Assembly (NCBI GenBank): GCA_903825645.1
Contig: CAIKBL010000025.1
Coordinates: 62,001-126,000, forward strand
Direction of reading: 5' to 3'
DNA: 64,000 bases
Origin: an uncultured Pseudomonadota bacterium
Lineage (GTDB): Bacteria; Pseudomonadota; Gammaproteobacteria; Ga0077536
Shown here: one piece after another, positions 1 through 8,336 of the stretch
Position numbering within the stretch: the stretch's first letter is position 1
How the letters are laid out: each line of letters starts with the position of its first letter
Notes under the pieces: generated by a model
Database searches by the model: none
Seen by the model: only the letters and a program-made list of their open reading frames with translations
Told to the model about the DNA's origin: nothing
Position numbers and translations under genes: made by a program

Positions 1-654
1 CCGGAACCGACGGTTCCCGACAAAATAATGAAGCAACGCCGCGGCATCGGTGAAATCGCGAGAGTCATCGGGCAGACCGAGTGATCGATTGGCTTCATAG
101 GTATTTTCGCCCGCGTCCTGTAAAAGATACGTGGCGGCTTTCGCCCAGAGGCCTATCCCTCGTCCTTCATGACCGGACATGTAAATAAGGACCCCACCGC
201 TGGGACAAGCCTGAATGCGGGACATAGCAGAAATGAACTGAGGTCCACACTCACAGCGCTGCGACCCGAAAACATCACCGGTCATACAGCTCGAGTGGAC
301 CCGTACCAACGGGTCATCCCCAAGTCGGGGGTTTCCCATCACCAGTACGCTATTGACCGCCATACTGGATGCCAACATGGCGAAAAGCTGTTGTCCGCCC
401 TGCTCCCGCAGATCTCGCGCTAACGCCTCTACTTTGGCGAGCTCCGTGCTCCGGACGGTTGCATACCACTGAACCATGAAGTTCGATCCATCGAGTTGAA
501 CCGGCATAGGGATAGGGCCTAGCACGTTGATGGCAATCTCCCCTTCCAAGGGCGATGTTTCCACCGAGATGACGGTACCCTCGCGATTAATACGGAATAA
601 CTTGCCTGCATCGATCAAGCGGCGACGTATCGTGGGATTAAGATAGGTGAACAT
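1..654 (-). CDS. ribA: GTP cyclohydrolase II, partial (C-terminus outside window)
   Basis: This is the first enzyme of riboflavin synthesis, opening GTP to the diaminopyrimidine precursor in the cytosol. The reading frame is open to the window edge, and 218 codons are visible from ATG 654. The zinc-binding stretch SSCMTGDVFGSQRCECG (Cys 123, 134, 136) and the GTP-site stretch GHEGRGIGLWAK (161-172) are clear, followed by LQDAGENTYEANRSLGL. Typical RibA reaches the first zinc cysteine near residue 54; here about 60 to 70 extra residues come first, and the usual start motif is not seen. It is therefore a long-N-terminus GCHII variant. There is no RibB domain in the visible part. The catalytic core call is firm; the exact start is less so. 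Confidence 0.85.
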   Translation of the reverse strand, partial: MFTYLNPTIRRRLIDAGKLFRINREGTVISVETSPLEGEIAINVLGPIPMPVQLDGSNFMVQWYATVRSTELAKVEALARDLREQGGQQLFAMLASSMAVNSVLVMGNPRLGDDPLVRVHSSCMTGDVFGSQRCECGPQFISAMSRIQACPSGGVLIYMSGHEGRGIGLWAKAATYLLQDAGENTYEANRSLGLPDDSRDFTDAAALLHYFVGNRRFR

Positions 655-737
655 ATCGTTTATAACAGCCGGCTGGAGTACTCGAAAAGGGGACGGAATA
701 TGCCCCGCAGTCGACGCGGGGTCAACGCGAAAAATAG

Positions 738-1253
738 TTAGTGGTCGGGTGGCAAAGGAGACTGCAGCTGCTTTAAAAACTGATACAGCGCGCGCGTTGC
801 GCGTGGCGGGCGTTCCTGTTCCCGCTCTTGCTCCTGACGCGCGTTACGAATCAATTGACGGAGATGTTGGCGATCCAGATCCGGATGGCGCATCGCCAGT
901 CGCTCAAGCACGACATCACCATCCCGTAGCAGCGCCGCTCGCAACGCTTCAAGCTCGTGCATTCGTCTCACTTCGTGGACACCCGGCTCCAGCGCCGCCT
1001 TGATGGCTATCTGAATCGCCACGTAATCTTCCGCTTCGAGTATCCCGCCCAGATGTCGCAGCTGTCGCTGTAATGCACCCTTCTGGAGTTTGCGACCGAC
1101 CACGACCTCCTCCCGAAGCGCGCTCGACAGAGGCAGCCGTTTGAGCAGGCTGTCGGGTAGTTCCACCAGCTGCCGTCCTAGCGCTTGCAATGCGAGATGT
1201 TCGCGCTTGAGTTGCGATTTACTCTTAAGATCGTCGTTGTCATCTCCGTTCAT
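738..1253 (-). CDS. darP: Ribosome-associated protein DarP (YjgA, DUF615)
   Basis: The 171-aa protein belongs to the YjgA/DarP family, which binds late 50S ribosomal precursors and helps their maturation. The family signature is visible: an acidic start, the SKSQLKREHLALQALGRQL segment (residues 11-29), a helical middle (GALQRQLRHLGGIL) and a basic, Glu/Arg-rich tail. Length fits the family (about 170-180 aa). It starts at ATG 1253. It lies between ribA and the CMD-family lipoprotein gene on the same strand, with no sign of functional linkage to either. Confidence 0.9.
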   Translation of the reverse strand: MNGDDNDDLKSKSQLKREHLALQALGRQLVELPDSLLKRLPLSSALREEVVVGRKLQKGALQRQLRHLGGILEAEDYVAIQIAIKAALEPGVHEVRRMHELEALRAALLRDGDVVLERLAMRHPDLDRQHLRQLIRNARQEQEREQERPPRATRALYQFLKQLQSPLPPDH

Positions 1254-1263
1254 AGTACGGTCA

Positions 1264-1725
1264 TCACGGCGTATGCTTGACCGTCACGCCGCGTTCCGCG
1301 AAGACCTCTTTGGCCATCGTAATGCCGTTCAACGCCGCCGGGAAACCCGCATAGACCGCCATTTGCATAATCGTTTCCACGATTTCTTCTGGTTTGCAGC
1401 CCACATTAAGCGCGCCGTTGATATGGGCCTTCAACTGAGGCTGCGCATAGCCGTGGACGGTGAGTGCCCCAACGGTAATGAGCTCGCGCGTACGAAGGTC
1501 GAGCTCAGGGCGCGAGAGAACCTGGCCGTAGCCCCACTCTATCACCCAACGTCCAAGCTCCGGCGCGATATCCTGCAAGCTTTCGACAGCTTTCGAGCCA
1601 CTCGCCCCTGTCACGCGCGCAAGCGTCTCCTTGCCCTTGATGTAATCCGCAGATTCCGTCGTAGTTTCCGCCATGGCACAGGCTCCTATGAGTAAAGTGA
1701 GAATAAATCCGCCAACTATTTTCAT
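1264..1725 (-). CDS. Carboxymuconolactone decarboxylase-family lipoprotein or secreted protein
   Basis: A 153-aa protein of the CMD/AhpD-like fold. The start is set at ATG 1725 because a good ribosome site (GAGGGTGG) lies just upstream; a longer reading to 1773 would hide the signal peptide. Residues 1-16 are an export signal ending in LIGAC, which fits a lipobox, so it may be a lipoprotein. The CMD core spans about residues 60-145 (RELITVGALTVHGYAQPQL, then EEIVETIMQMAVYAGFPAA). The CxxC of AhpD is absent (VHGYAQ occupies that region), so peroxidase activity is unlikely. The export signal is unusual for this family. It follows the VOC gene closely. Confidence 0.75.
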   Translation of the reverse strand: MKIVGGFILTLLIGACAMAETTTESADYIKGKETLARVTGASGSKAVESLQDIAPELGRWVIEWGYGQVLSRPELDLRTRELITVGALTVHGYAQPQLKAHINGALNVGCKPEEIVETIMQMAVYAGFPAALNGITMAKEVFAERGVTVKHTP

Positions 1726-1750
1726 CGCACCACCCTCTGGAATGGCCTGC

Positions 1751-2110
1751 TTAAGGCGTAAGTACGCGTGCAAAACTTAATTCGTGGCCATCCGGATCGG
1801 TGACGTGGAAGTAGCGCTCACCCCAGGCAGCATCACGGGGCGGTGCTTCGGTCTCAAATCCACAGTCGTTAGCCTTAGCATAAAACGCATCGACATCATC
1901 CACGTAGAAGATTACCCGGCCCCACCAGGGATATCGGGTGGACGCAGAGACGGCGACAAGATTGAGGTAGCTGGTCCCGCAATAAAAGGACGTAAATTCC
2001 GCCGCTCCCCCGCCATACTTGAGTTCAAATCCGAGCGCCGCATAAAACGCGACGCTGGCGGCCATGTCGCGCGTCCCGAGCGTTAGTGCACTTACGCCCT
2101 CTATTTTCAT
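1751..2110 (-). CDS. VOC-superfamily (glyoxalase/bleomycin-resistance-like) protein
   Basis: A 119-aa single-module vicinal-oxygen-chelate protein: LTLGTRDMAASVAFYAALGFE at the N-terminus and YFHVTDPDGHELSFARV at the C-terminus, the usual paired beta-alpha-beta-beta-beta layout. The start is ATG 2110, which overlaps the stop of the upstream esterase as ATGA, so translation is probably coupled; an alternative start at 2131 would add seven residues. Substrate cannot be predicted. The esterase-VOC-CMD run suggests a small catabolic or detoxification operon. Confidence 0.8.
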   Translation of the reverse strand: MKIEGVSALTLGTRDMAASVAFYAALGFELKYGGGAAEFTSFYCGTSYLNLVAVSASTRYPWWGRVIFYVDDVDAFYAKANDCGFETEAPPRDAAWGERYFHVTDPDGHELSFARVLTP

Positions 2111-2766
2111 TGCAACCGCGCGCTTAACCACGCGCCGATATCCCGGATCTGGCTGGGACAGACTGAATGCTCCATGGCGTAGGTCTTATACTCGACAGGA
2201 TACCCCATGACGGCAAGGGCCTGGGCGGCTGCCTTCCCCTTACGCACCGATACCATCGGATCGGCATCCCCGTGATGGATGGCAATCTGCAACCCTGCAT
2301 TGGCCGGATGGGGGACCAAGGTTCGCTGTGTTGCAAAATAGGTCGACAACGCCAAAAGCCCCGCCAGCCTGCGCGGATAGGTGAGCGCAAGTTGGTAGCC
2401 CACCGCGCCGCCCTGAGAAAAGCCGACGACCACAATTTTTTCGGTAGGGATCCCGCGCGCCGCCTCGAAGGCAATCAATTCCCCCACCGCCGTGGCGGAG
2501 GCGATCAGTTGTGTTTGGTCCACCTGGCGTTCCAGATCACCCGAGCGAATGTCATACCACGCGGGCATCACCATGCCGCCGTTTAGGGTGACGGGCATCA
2601 TGGGCGCGTGCGGAAACACGAACCGTACCCGCAGATCTGCGGCCAAACCCAGCATCGGCACGACGGGCTCGAAATCGTGGCCGTTAGAACCGAGGCCGTG
2701 CAACCAGATAACGGTCGCGGTCGCTGGGCCATCGGGTTCAATTTCAACACGGGGAAGTAATGCCAT
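2107..2766 (-). CDS. Carboxylesterase/phospholipase-type alpha/beta hydrolase
   Basis: A 219-aa cytosolic serine hydrolase of the small carboxylesterase (EstB/YtpA-like, COG0400) family. The oxyanion-loop region is WLHGLGSNGHDFEP near residues 22-35, the nucleophile elbow is GFSQGG, the acid is in HHGDADPMV and the histidine in MEHSVCP, so the full triad is present. The start is taken at ATG 2766, two bases after the SDR stop; the TTG six bases upstream is less likely. It overlaps the VOC gene by ATGA. Length matches the family. The natural ester is unknown. Confidence 0.85.
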   Translation of the reverse strand: MALLPRVEIEPDGPATATVIWLHGLGSNGHDFEPVVPMLGLAADLRVRFVFPHAPMMPVTLNGGMVMPAWYDIRSGDLERQVDQTQLIASATAVGELIAFEAARGIPTEKIVVVGFSQGGAVGYQLALTYPRRLAGLLALSTYFATQRTLVPHPANAGLQIAIHHGDADPMVSVRKGKAAAQALAVMGYPVEYKTYAMEHSVCPSQIRDIGAWLSARLQ

Positions 2767-2768
2767 CG

Positions 2769-3539
2769 TCAACTTGCTCCCGTGATCCCGCCATCCACTG
2801 GAATCACCGCGCCAGTGATGAAGCTCGCGGCACGAGAAGCCAAGAAAATGGCGATACCCGCAGCATCTTCCGCCCCTCCCATCCGCTTTAAGGGCACGGC
2901 ATTCACGATGGCATCGCCCATACTCGCGATCATGGGTGCCATCATGTCTGTGGCAAACGGACCCGGCGCCACCGCATTCACCGTGACATGCCGCCCGGCC
3001 AGATGGGTCGCAAGTACGCGTGTCAGATGATGGACAGCAGCCTTCGATGCGCCGTAGGAAAAGTTCTCAAACATCGAGGTATGCAGACCATCGATGGAGC
3101 CGATATTGATAACACGCGAAGGTGCCTCCGCCGTTGCCACCGACGTCAGCAGGGGCAACAATTTCTGGGTCAGGAAAAACACGGATTTGACATTCAAATC
3201 CATGACCTTGTCCCAGCCCGCCTCCGGAAACTTATCAACGGACCCACCCCAAGTCGCACCCGCATTATTGACGAGAATATCGAGACGAGTTTCCTGTCCG
3301 GCCAGGGTCTCCGCGACCCGATTGACCTCAGCCATCTGCCCGAGATCTGCCGGAAGGGAGATGCAGGTGCCCAGTTCACTCAGCGTCGCCGCAGCCGCCG
3401 CACACGCGTCGCCTTTGCGGGAAGAAATATAGACACGCGCACCAGCCATGACATAGGCGCGCGCAATCATCAAACCGATGCCACGCGAGCCCCCGGTAAT
3501 CAGTGCCGTCTTGCCCGCAATAGAGAATAAATCGTTCAT
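2769..3539 (-). CDS. SDR-family oxidoreductase
   Basis: A 256-aa classical short-chain dehydrogenase. The cofactor motif is TGGSRGIG (residues 15-22), followed by NNAG, the catalytic serine in INIGSIDG, the YGASK Tyr-Lys pair, and the C-terminal PVDGGITG. The SSRKGD after beta-strand 2 suggests NADP(H) preference. The arrangement resembles RhlG-type beta-ketoacyl reductases, but the family is too broad to name a substrate. Its stop is two bases from the esterase start, so the SDR, esterase and VOC genes form one transcription unit. Confidence 0.85.
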   Translation of the reverse strand: MNDLFSIAGKTALITGGSRGIGLMIARAYVMAGARVYISSRKGDACAAAAATLSELGTCISLPADLGQMAEVNRVAETLAGQETRLDILVNNAGATWGGSVDKFPEAGWDKVMDLNVKSVFFLTQKLLPLLTSVATAEAPSRVINIGSIDGLHTSMFENFSYGASKAAVHHLTRVLATHLAGRHVTVNAVAPGPFATDMMAPMIASMGDAIVNAVPLKRMGGAEDAAGIAIFLASRAASFITGAVIPVDGGITGAS

Positions 3540-3640
3540 GAGATTATCTTCAGTTGTAAATCAGTGGCCTTGAAACCCAAGGAGAGAAAAGGAAACGCCT
3601 ATTCCGTCAGAGCTTGAGTGCCAGTCGATCGACGCTCTCC

Positions 3641-4450
3641 TTAGCCGCTGGACGGTTGCTTGCCATAGCTCGCTTCGATGCTATCCATCGGCGACTTCTG
3701 GATGCCGTGATTGGGGATCGGGTAGCGCAAGCCATTAGCGGACAGCGCCTTAAGCCCCGCGACGACCTGCGGCAGAAATCCTGGTGGAACGGCCATCAAC
3801 ATCTCCTCGTCAAGGACGCCGCCGAATTTACGCTCTGCATAGCAAGGGATGGACAACGACGGCTCTCCCGTTTTAAGCGCGTTCCCCCAAGAATCTGCGC
3901 AGGCGCTCTCACCCACACAAGAAAACGTTAACTTTCGATAGTTACGATACTGCAAGGCATTGACGAAGGTAATCATTTGGCCAGGCGTCCCATAAATCAG
4001 GCAGATATCGGGGTTTTCGATCCGCCCCGAGGTCAACGGCGACACCACCAGCGCCGCGTAGTCACCATAGGGCGCGCAACTCATGGCCTGTTGGTGTGCC
4101 GCGCTATCCTCAACAGTGGCATACCAAACGCCGGTCAGCTGACGTCCCGCAAGCCACGTGGTGTCTGGGGGATGTAATCCAACCACGGCGCCACATTGGG
4201 CCCCCATGAGGTTGTCCATCGTAATGCCGAGCGTCCAGCCAAGCCAGCGGCTCTGTCCGACGATCTGATCGGTCGCGAATTTTTCGCCTACGGGTGGTCG
4301 CCGTAGGCGCGGTATCGCCTCCATTTCCGCGACGGTTCGGAAACGTTTCATGCCAACTGGCGTCGTTTTAAGCCGCAGATACTGATTCAAATCGGCGACA
4401 AGTGACGGGTAATCATATTCGTTGGTGTCGTTCCAGCAATTTGGGGTCAT
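3641..4450 (-). CDS. DUF169-domain protein
   Basis: A 269-aa protein of the DUF169 family, whose biochemical role is not known. The visible landmarks are LNQYLRLKTTPVGMKRF near residues 26-42, a cysteine-containing CGAVVGL segment, and a PDICLIYGTPGQM stretch characteristic of the family. Several cysteines (in GAQCGA, MSCAPYG, FSCVGESACAD and IPCYAE) could bind metal or a cofactor. No signal peptide or membrane segment is seen. It is transcribed with the MaoC-like gene upstream, about 60 bases away. Confidence 0.75.
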   Translation of the reverse strand: MTPNCWNDTNEYDYPSLVADLNQYLRLKTTPVGMKRFRTVAEMEAIPRLRRPPVGEKFATDQIVGQSRWLGWTLGITMDNLMGAQCGAVVGLHPPDTTWLAGRQLTGVWYATVEDSAAHQQAMSCAPYGDYAALVVSPLTSGRIENPDICLIYGTPGQMITFVNALQYRNYRKLTFSCVGESACADSWGNALKTGEPSLSIPCYAERKFGGVLDEEMLMAVPPGFLPQVVAGLKALSANGLRYPIPNHGIQKSPMDSIEASYGKQPSSG

Positions 4451-4510
4451 TTCTTTACCTTTCAGCGAAAACGTGATGGCGAGGGTCTAGGTGCTTGGCA
4501 CACAGCGCCC

Positions 4511-4987
4511 TCAGCGCGTCCGACAACCGACCAGCCCAACCGAGCGAACCGTCATGCGCGGCAGGCCCTCGGGACCGAAGACTTCCATCCGGGTATGGAT
4601 GAGACCGCGGTCTGGTTTGGAGGCGGAGCGGCGCGACTTCTCGATGGTCACCTGCACCTTGAGCTGCTCACCCGGGCGCACCGGATTTAACCAGCGGATT
4701 TCGTCCACGCCCGGCGATCCCATGCTTGCGACGGAGGAAATAAAATGATCAACGACCACCCGCATCATGGCACTGCAAGTATGCCAGCCGCTCGCCACCA
4801 GGCCCCCAAAATGGCTTCTCGCCGCGGCGTCATGGTCGAGATGGAACGGTTGAGGATCGAAGCGCCGTGCAAAATCAATAATCTCAGCTTCGCTCAGACT
4901 GAAGTATCCCAACTCATAGGTCGCGTTGGGCTCATAATCTTCGAAATAGCGGTCATCGGCGGGGGTCTTGAAAGTCGTGATGGACAT
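4511..4987 (-). CDS. MaoC-family hot-dog dehydratase
   Basis: A 158-aa hot-dog protein of the MaoC (R)-specific enoyl-CoA hydratase family. The hydratase signature is FARRFDPQPFHLD around residues 38-50, followed by FGGLVASGWHTCS; the Asp and His of the motif are both present. The start MSITTF at 4987 is chosen over an upstream candidate at 5023. It probably hydrates an enoyl-CoA in a beta-oxidation-like route. It sits between DUF169 and an N-formylglutamate amidohydrolase homologue, which does not reveal the substrate. Confidence 0.85.
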   Translation of the reverse strand: MSITTFKTPADDRYFEDYEPNATYELGYFSLSEAEIIDFARRFDPQPFHLDHDAAARSHFGGLVASGWHTCSAMMRVVVDHFISSVASMGSPGVDEIRWLNPVRPGEQLKVQVTIEKSRRSASKPDRGLIHTRMEVFGPEGLPRMTVRSVGLVGCRTR

Positions 4988-5044
4988 CGGCTCAGGAATC
5001 CTAATTAAACGGGGACACACCACTCATTGTACGCACATGCATAC

Positions 5045-5830
5045 TCAGGGTTCGAGACCAAGCTCCCGTGCAACAAGCGCGAGCATAGGGATGAGACGCG
5101 TAGCCCAAACAGCCTGTCCCGATGGCATGTTGACTTCGTCCTGACGAAGTTCAATAAGCACATGGGGTAGACCTCGTCGCTCAGCATGTACCGGCACCCC
5201 ATAATCACCCTCATCCGTAAGCCGGTAAGGCTCGTTGTCCCCTACGCACAAACCAGGCTCATGGCGCAGCTCTCGAAGCAGCGTGTCTGCGACGCGGCGA
5301 TCGCGGTTCGAAAGCATCGCCACCTGCCACGGACGGTGCACTCCCCTGTAGATCGGCGTAAAGCTGTGCATGGAGACATAAATCATCGAGTGTCCCCTCG
5401 ATAAACGCCGATCAATCAACGCCGTAATCGCTTCGTGGTACGGCTGATGGAACTCACGATGCCGACGGGTTTTCTGCGCCTCACTCAGTGCCCGGTTACC
5501 GGGCACGTCGGTGAATTCGCTCCGGACCGGAATGGCATCATCGCGCCATAGTTGGCGATTACAATCTACGACCAAGCGGGAATAGCCACTGGCGACAAGC
5601 GGCGCCTCAAAGGCATCCGCTAGCCGCATCGCCACAGCCAACGCCCCGATGTCCCAGGCGATATGCCGCTGCATTTCCGCCTGCGACACCCCTAAATCGC
5701 CTAATACCAACGGAATCCGGTTGCTGGCATGGTCGCACGTGAACAAAAAAGGGGAGCGACTCTCGGGGCGCGTGACAGTCACCGCCGGGGGTTCATGGCT
5801 TGATAACAATAGTTTGGTCTCCACGCCCAC
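5045..5830 (-). CDS. N-formylglutamate amidohydrolase-family protein
   Basis: A 261-aa zinc hydrolase-like protein of the N-formylglutamate deformylase (HutG) family. Motifs include TCDHASNRIP near residues 31-40, the VDCNR segment, MHSFTP and the C-terminal LIELRQDEV, which together give the His/Glu metal and substrate residues. The start codon is GTG at 5830. There are no hut genes nearby, so a role in histidine breakdown is not supported; related proteins act on other N-acyl amino acids. It ends the minus-strand run that begins region 1. Confidence 0.8.
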   Translation of the reverse strand: MGVETKLLLSSHEPPAVTVTRPESRSPFLFTCDHASNRIPLVLGDLGVSQAEMQRHIAWDIGALAVAMRLADAFEAPLVASGYSRLVVDCNRQLWRDDAIPVRSEFTDVPGNRALSEAQKTRRHREFHQPYHEAITALIDRRLSRGHSMIYVSMHSFTPIYRGVHRPWQVAMLSNRDRRVADTLLRELRHEPGLCVGDNEPYRLTDEGDYGVPVHAERRGLPHVLIELRQDEVNMPSGQAVWATRLIPMLALVARELGLEP

Positions 5831-5893
5831 CTGCAGGCTACTGTCAATTACTCATTCTCGCTCGTCTCCACCAAGACCTATCGCGTCGAAGCA

Positions 5894-5911
5894 GGCAGAC
5901 GGCAGTCTGCC
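5894..5911. repeat. Short perfect palindrome in a divergent intergenic region
   Basis: GGCAGAC and GTCTGCC face each other across a 4-base loop in the gap between the GTG start at 5830 (minus strand) and the pseudogene start at 6067 (plus strand). It could be an operator for one of the divergent genes or chance. No T-run follows, so it is not a terminator. Confidence 0.3.
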
Positions 5912-6066
5912 GCGACACGCGCCAGAGATCCAGCAAACGTGCCCATGAAGACGTGCCCGCTTGCCCGGTTGAAATCCTAACGGTAGAGAGAGGTCGGGGT
6001 TTTAGAGACGCCACGGGTATCCGTGCGGACGGCCCCCGGACACTTTGCCCCAAAGTAGGATTCGCC

Positions 6067-7245
6067 ATGGCATTTACCGCTCAACATGCTCAACGCGCGC
6101 GCGCCGATTTTCCCGCACTCCAACGATCCAACGCAGATCAGCCGACGGCTATCAACGATGCAATGTCAACGTTGGCGGCGCCTTCGTCACCTCGCACGAA
6201 GTCGAGGAAGCCGTGCAGGCAGCACGTCTGGCGACCGCGGACTTTCTAGCCGCCGCGGGGGCCGCGACCCTCTCCTTTGGCGCCAACATGACGACGCTCA
6301 ATTTTGCTTTGAGCCACGCACTTGCTCGGCGTTTGCGCGGGGGGATGAGGTAGTCATCACGCAACTTGATCACGAAGCGGATCGTGGTCCCTGGCTAAGT
6401 CTCGCCGCCCAGGGCACCACCGTCCCGGAAGTGGCCCTGGGGTCAGACGGGGCCCTTGATGCGGAGGCACTGGAACGTGCGCTAACGTCCCGTACCCGCA
6501 TCGTCGCGTTGGAGCGCGCGTCCAACGCGCTCGGCACGGTCACACCGACTACCGGGCAGTTTATGAACGCTGCCGGGCGCGTGGCGCGTTGCTGGTGTGC
6601 GACGCAGTTCATGATGCCGCTCATTTCGCCGTAGACGTACGAGCCTTGGATTGCGATTTTCTGCTCTGCTCCGCCTATAAATTCTATGGTCCCCAAATCG
6701 GGATCCTATGCAGTCGGCCAGGCCTTCTGGATACTCTGGATACCGACCGTCTGCGCACACAAGAATCCGAGGCGCCCTATCGGATCGAAACTGGGACTCT
6801 GAATCACCCCGCGCTGATGGGTCTCACCGCCACGATTGAATATCTCGCGCAATGGAGCCAGGGGAAACACGCCGGGCGCGGCTAATCAATGCGATGCGCG
6901 ACCTTGGTGACTACGAACATGCACTCGCGGCGACTTATCATGCGGGTCTATGCGCGCTACCCGACGCCCAAGTTTGGGGACCCCACTTCGGGCAAAGGGC
7001 CACGCGCACCCACCGTATCCATGACTTTGCAGGGCTATCGTGCCGAACAGGTCGCGACGCAACTCGCCACGCGTGGTCTTCAAGTCTGGCACGGCCATTT
7101 CTACGCTCCGCGAGTCCTCGAAGCTTATGACCTGGTCTCCCGTGGCGGCTTGCTCCGTACGGGTTTCGCGCTCTACAACACCGCCGAAGAAGTCGCCCGA
7201 CTATTGGAAGTCCTCACCGTGCTGGCGAGCCGACCGCATGCTTAA
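6067..7245 (+). pseudogene. Cysteine desulfurase-like class V aminotransferase, multiply frameshifted
   Basis: Reading across three frames recovers a class V, PLP-dependent cysteine-desulfurase-like protein. In order: MAFTAQHAQRARADFPAL (from 6067), NVNVGGAFVTSHEVEEA (6163 on), GANMTTLNFALSHALARRL, VVITQLDHEAD, ASNALGTVTPTTG, CDAVHDAAHF, the PLP-lysine region SAYKFYGP (about 6675), ETGTLNHPALMG, then GHFYAPRVLEAYDLV and YNTAEEVARLL at the end. At least five frame changes are needed. The usual segment between FPAL and NVNVGG, which holds the LDNAAGA-type motif, is missing. A functional product is impossible as sequenced. Confidence 0.85.
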
Positions 7246-7640
7246 GACGCACCTGAGTGAACGTTTCGGGCTCGAATCGAATATCTCTTGCCAAATGCGC
7301 CGATGGCACTTGTCGCAGGTGGTCGTCCTGCGCGCGGGTGGTTTGGGCTGGTGGGCGGACAGTATGCCGGCCCATTAGGCGCGAAGCTTGTTCTCGAAAC
7401 AGAATGCTGACCCGCCGACGGCGCGCCGATCGGGATCGGGTTCGTTGCCTGGGCGCTCGCCAAAATGCCGGTTAAACTCACCCCTCCGCTGGCACTGAAG
7501 CCGGCGCGTAGCTTCCTCTCCTTTCCTTTCCAGATCCCCAGCCCGCTCCGTCGAAATCCATGCCATCAGCGTAGCCTTGATTTGCCAGGCAAAGACTTTC
7601 ACGCAGGTGCGTTCGAACCATGGCTCGAATCAGGATGTTT
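7238..7640 (+). pseudogene. Nitronate monooxygenase (2-nitropropane dioxygenase-like), truncated and frameshifted
   Basis: The start MLKTHLSERFGLE (from 7238) overlaps the end of the previous pseudogene. In shifted frames follow NAPMALVAGGR, AGGLG, FGLVGGQYAGPLG, an in-frame stop, APIGIGFVAWALAKMP, and VALICQAKTFTQVR. The order is that of FMN-dependent nitronate monooxygenases. Only the first half or less of the family length remains, and the reading breaks several times. The end is approximate, just before the NUDIX gene on the other strand. Confidence 0.7.
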
Positions 7641-7656
7641 TAACGCGAGGACAGTC

Positions 7657-8328
7657 TCATCGCCAAGCGAATGCAGGTTGGTCAAAGTGCCCTACGCGTG
7701 TCTGCCGTCCGAGGACGCAGACTTCTCGAAACTGATAGAGAATCGCAGCGGTCGGTGCTGCGATCCAGTCGTCGCCAATGGGCATGCGCAACACGGGGCG
7801 CCCCGTGTCGGGGCCCGGTTCCAACATCGGCGCATCTTCGCGCAACAACTCCGAAACCGGGATGCGGTGAATCGATTCCACCTCATCAGCATTCGGATTG
7901 AATCGGGGCTGCGGTCCCGCCCAGACCACTATCGGCGTGATCACAAACCCTGAACGGGTTGCGAAATCATCTAGTCGTCCAATGATCGCTGTCGGTGGCA
8001 GATCAAGCCCGATCTCCTCATGCATCTCGCGCAAAGCAGTTTGCTCAGCGGTTTCTCCTTCATCAATCCGTCCACCCGGGAATGCCCATTGCCCAGCGTG
8101 ATTCCGCAACTTCGACGAGCGTCGGGTCAGTAGCAACGCCGCGCCGGAACGCCAGAAAGCATGACTAGGCAAACCGGACAGTTCAGCGCCATGTCCTTCG
8201 TCAGCGATCGCGATCGCGACAGCGGCCGCACGCCCGCCACTCGCGCGCTCGCTTGGGAAAGCGCCTAATTGCGTACGGACATGTGCAAAAAAAAGCGCAT
8301 CACAGTCAGTTTGTTGTGGGCTATGCAT
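7657..8328 (-). CDS. NUDIX hydrolase, coenzyme A pyrophosphatase-like
   Basis: A 223-aa NUDIX protein. The full NUDIX box GX5EX7REUXEEXGU is present, beginning GGRIDEGETAEQTALRE and ending MHEEIGL, preceded by LLLTRRSS and AFPGG. The upstream LLLTRRSSKLRNHAGQWAF layout is like NudL/CoAse proteins, which split CoA to 4'-phosphopantetheine and 3',5'-ADP. The start is taken at ATG 8328, nine bases past the GST stop; TTG 8340 would overlap it. It may help turn over CoA in an organism rich in acyl-CoA enzymes, but this is inference. Confidence 0.8.
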   Translation of the reverse strand: MHSPQQTDCDALFFAHVRTQLGAFPSERASGGRAAAVAIAIADEGHGAELSGLPSHAFWRSGAALLLTRRSSKLRNHAGQWAFPGGRIDEGETAEQTALREMHEEIGLDLPPTAIIGRLDDFATRSGFVITPIVVWAGPQPRFNPNADEVESIHRIPVSELLREDAPMLEPGPDTGRPVLRMPIGDDWIAAPTAAILYQFREVCVLGRQTRVGHFDQPAFAWR

Positions 8329-8336
8329 CCGTTCGT

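Noticed and set aside
1090..1695. Plus-strand 201-codon open frame opposite darP and the CMD gene
   Set aside because: It is antisense to two genes with clear families and has an Arg/Ser-rich composition typical of a shadow frame.
5800..6249. 149-codon plus-strand frame as a gene of its own
   Set aside because: Only its end matches the aminotransferase pseudogene; the rest precedes any family motif and is not protein-like.
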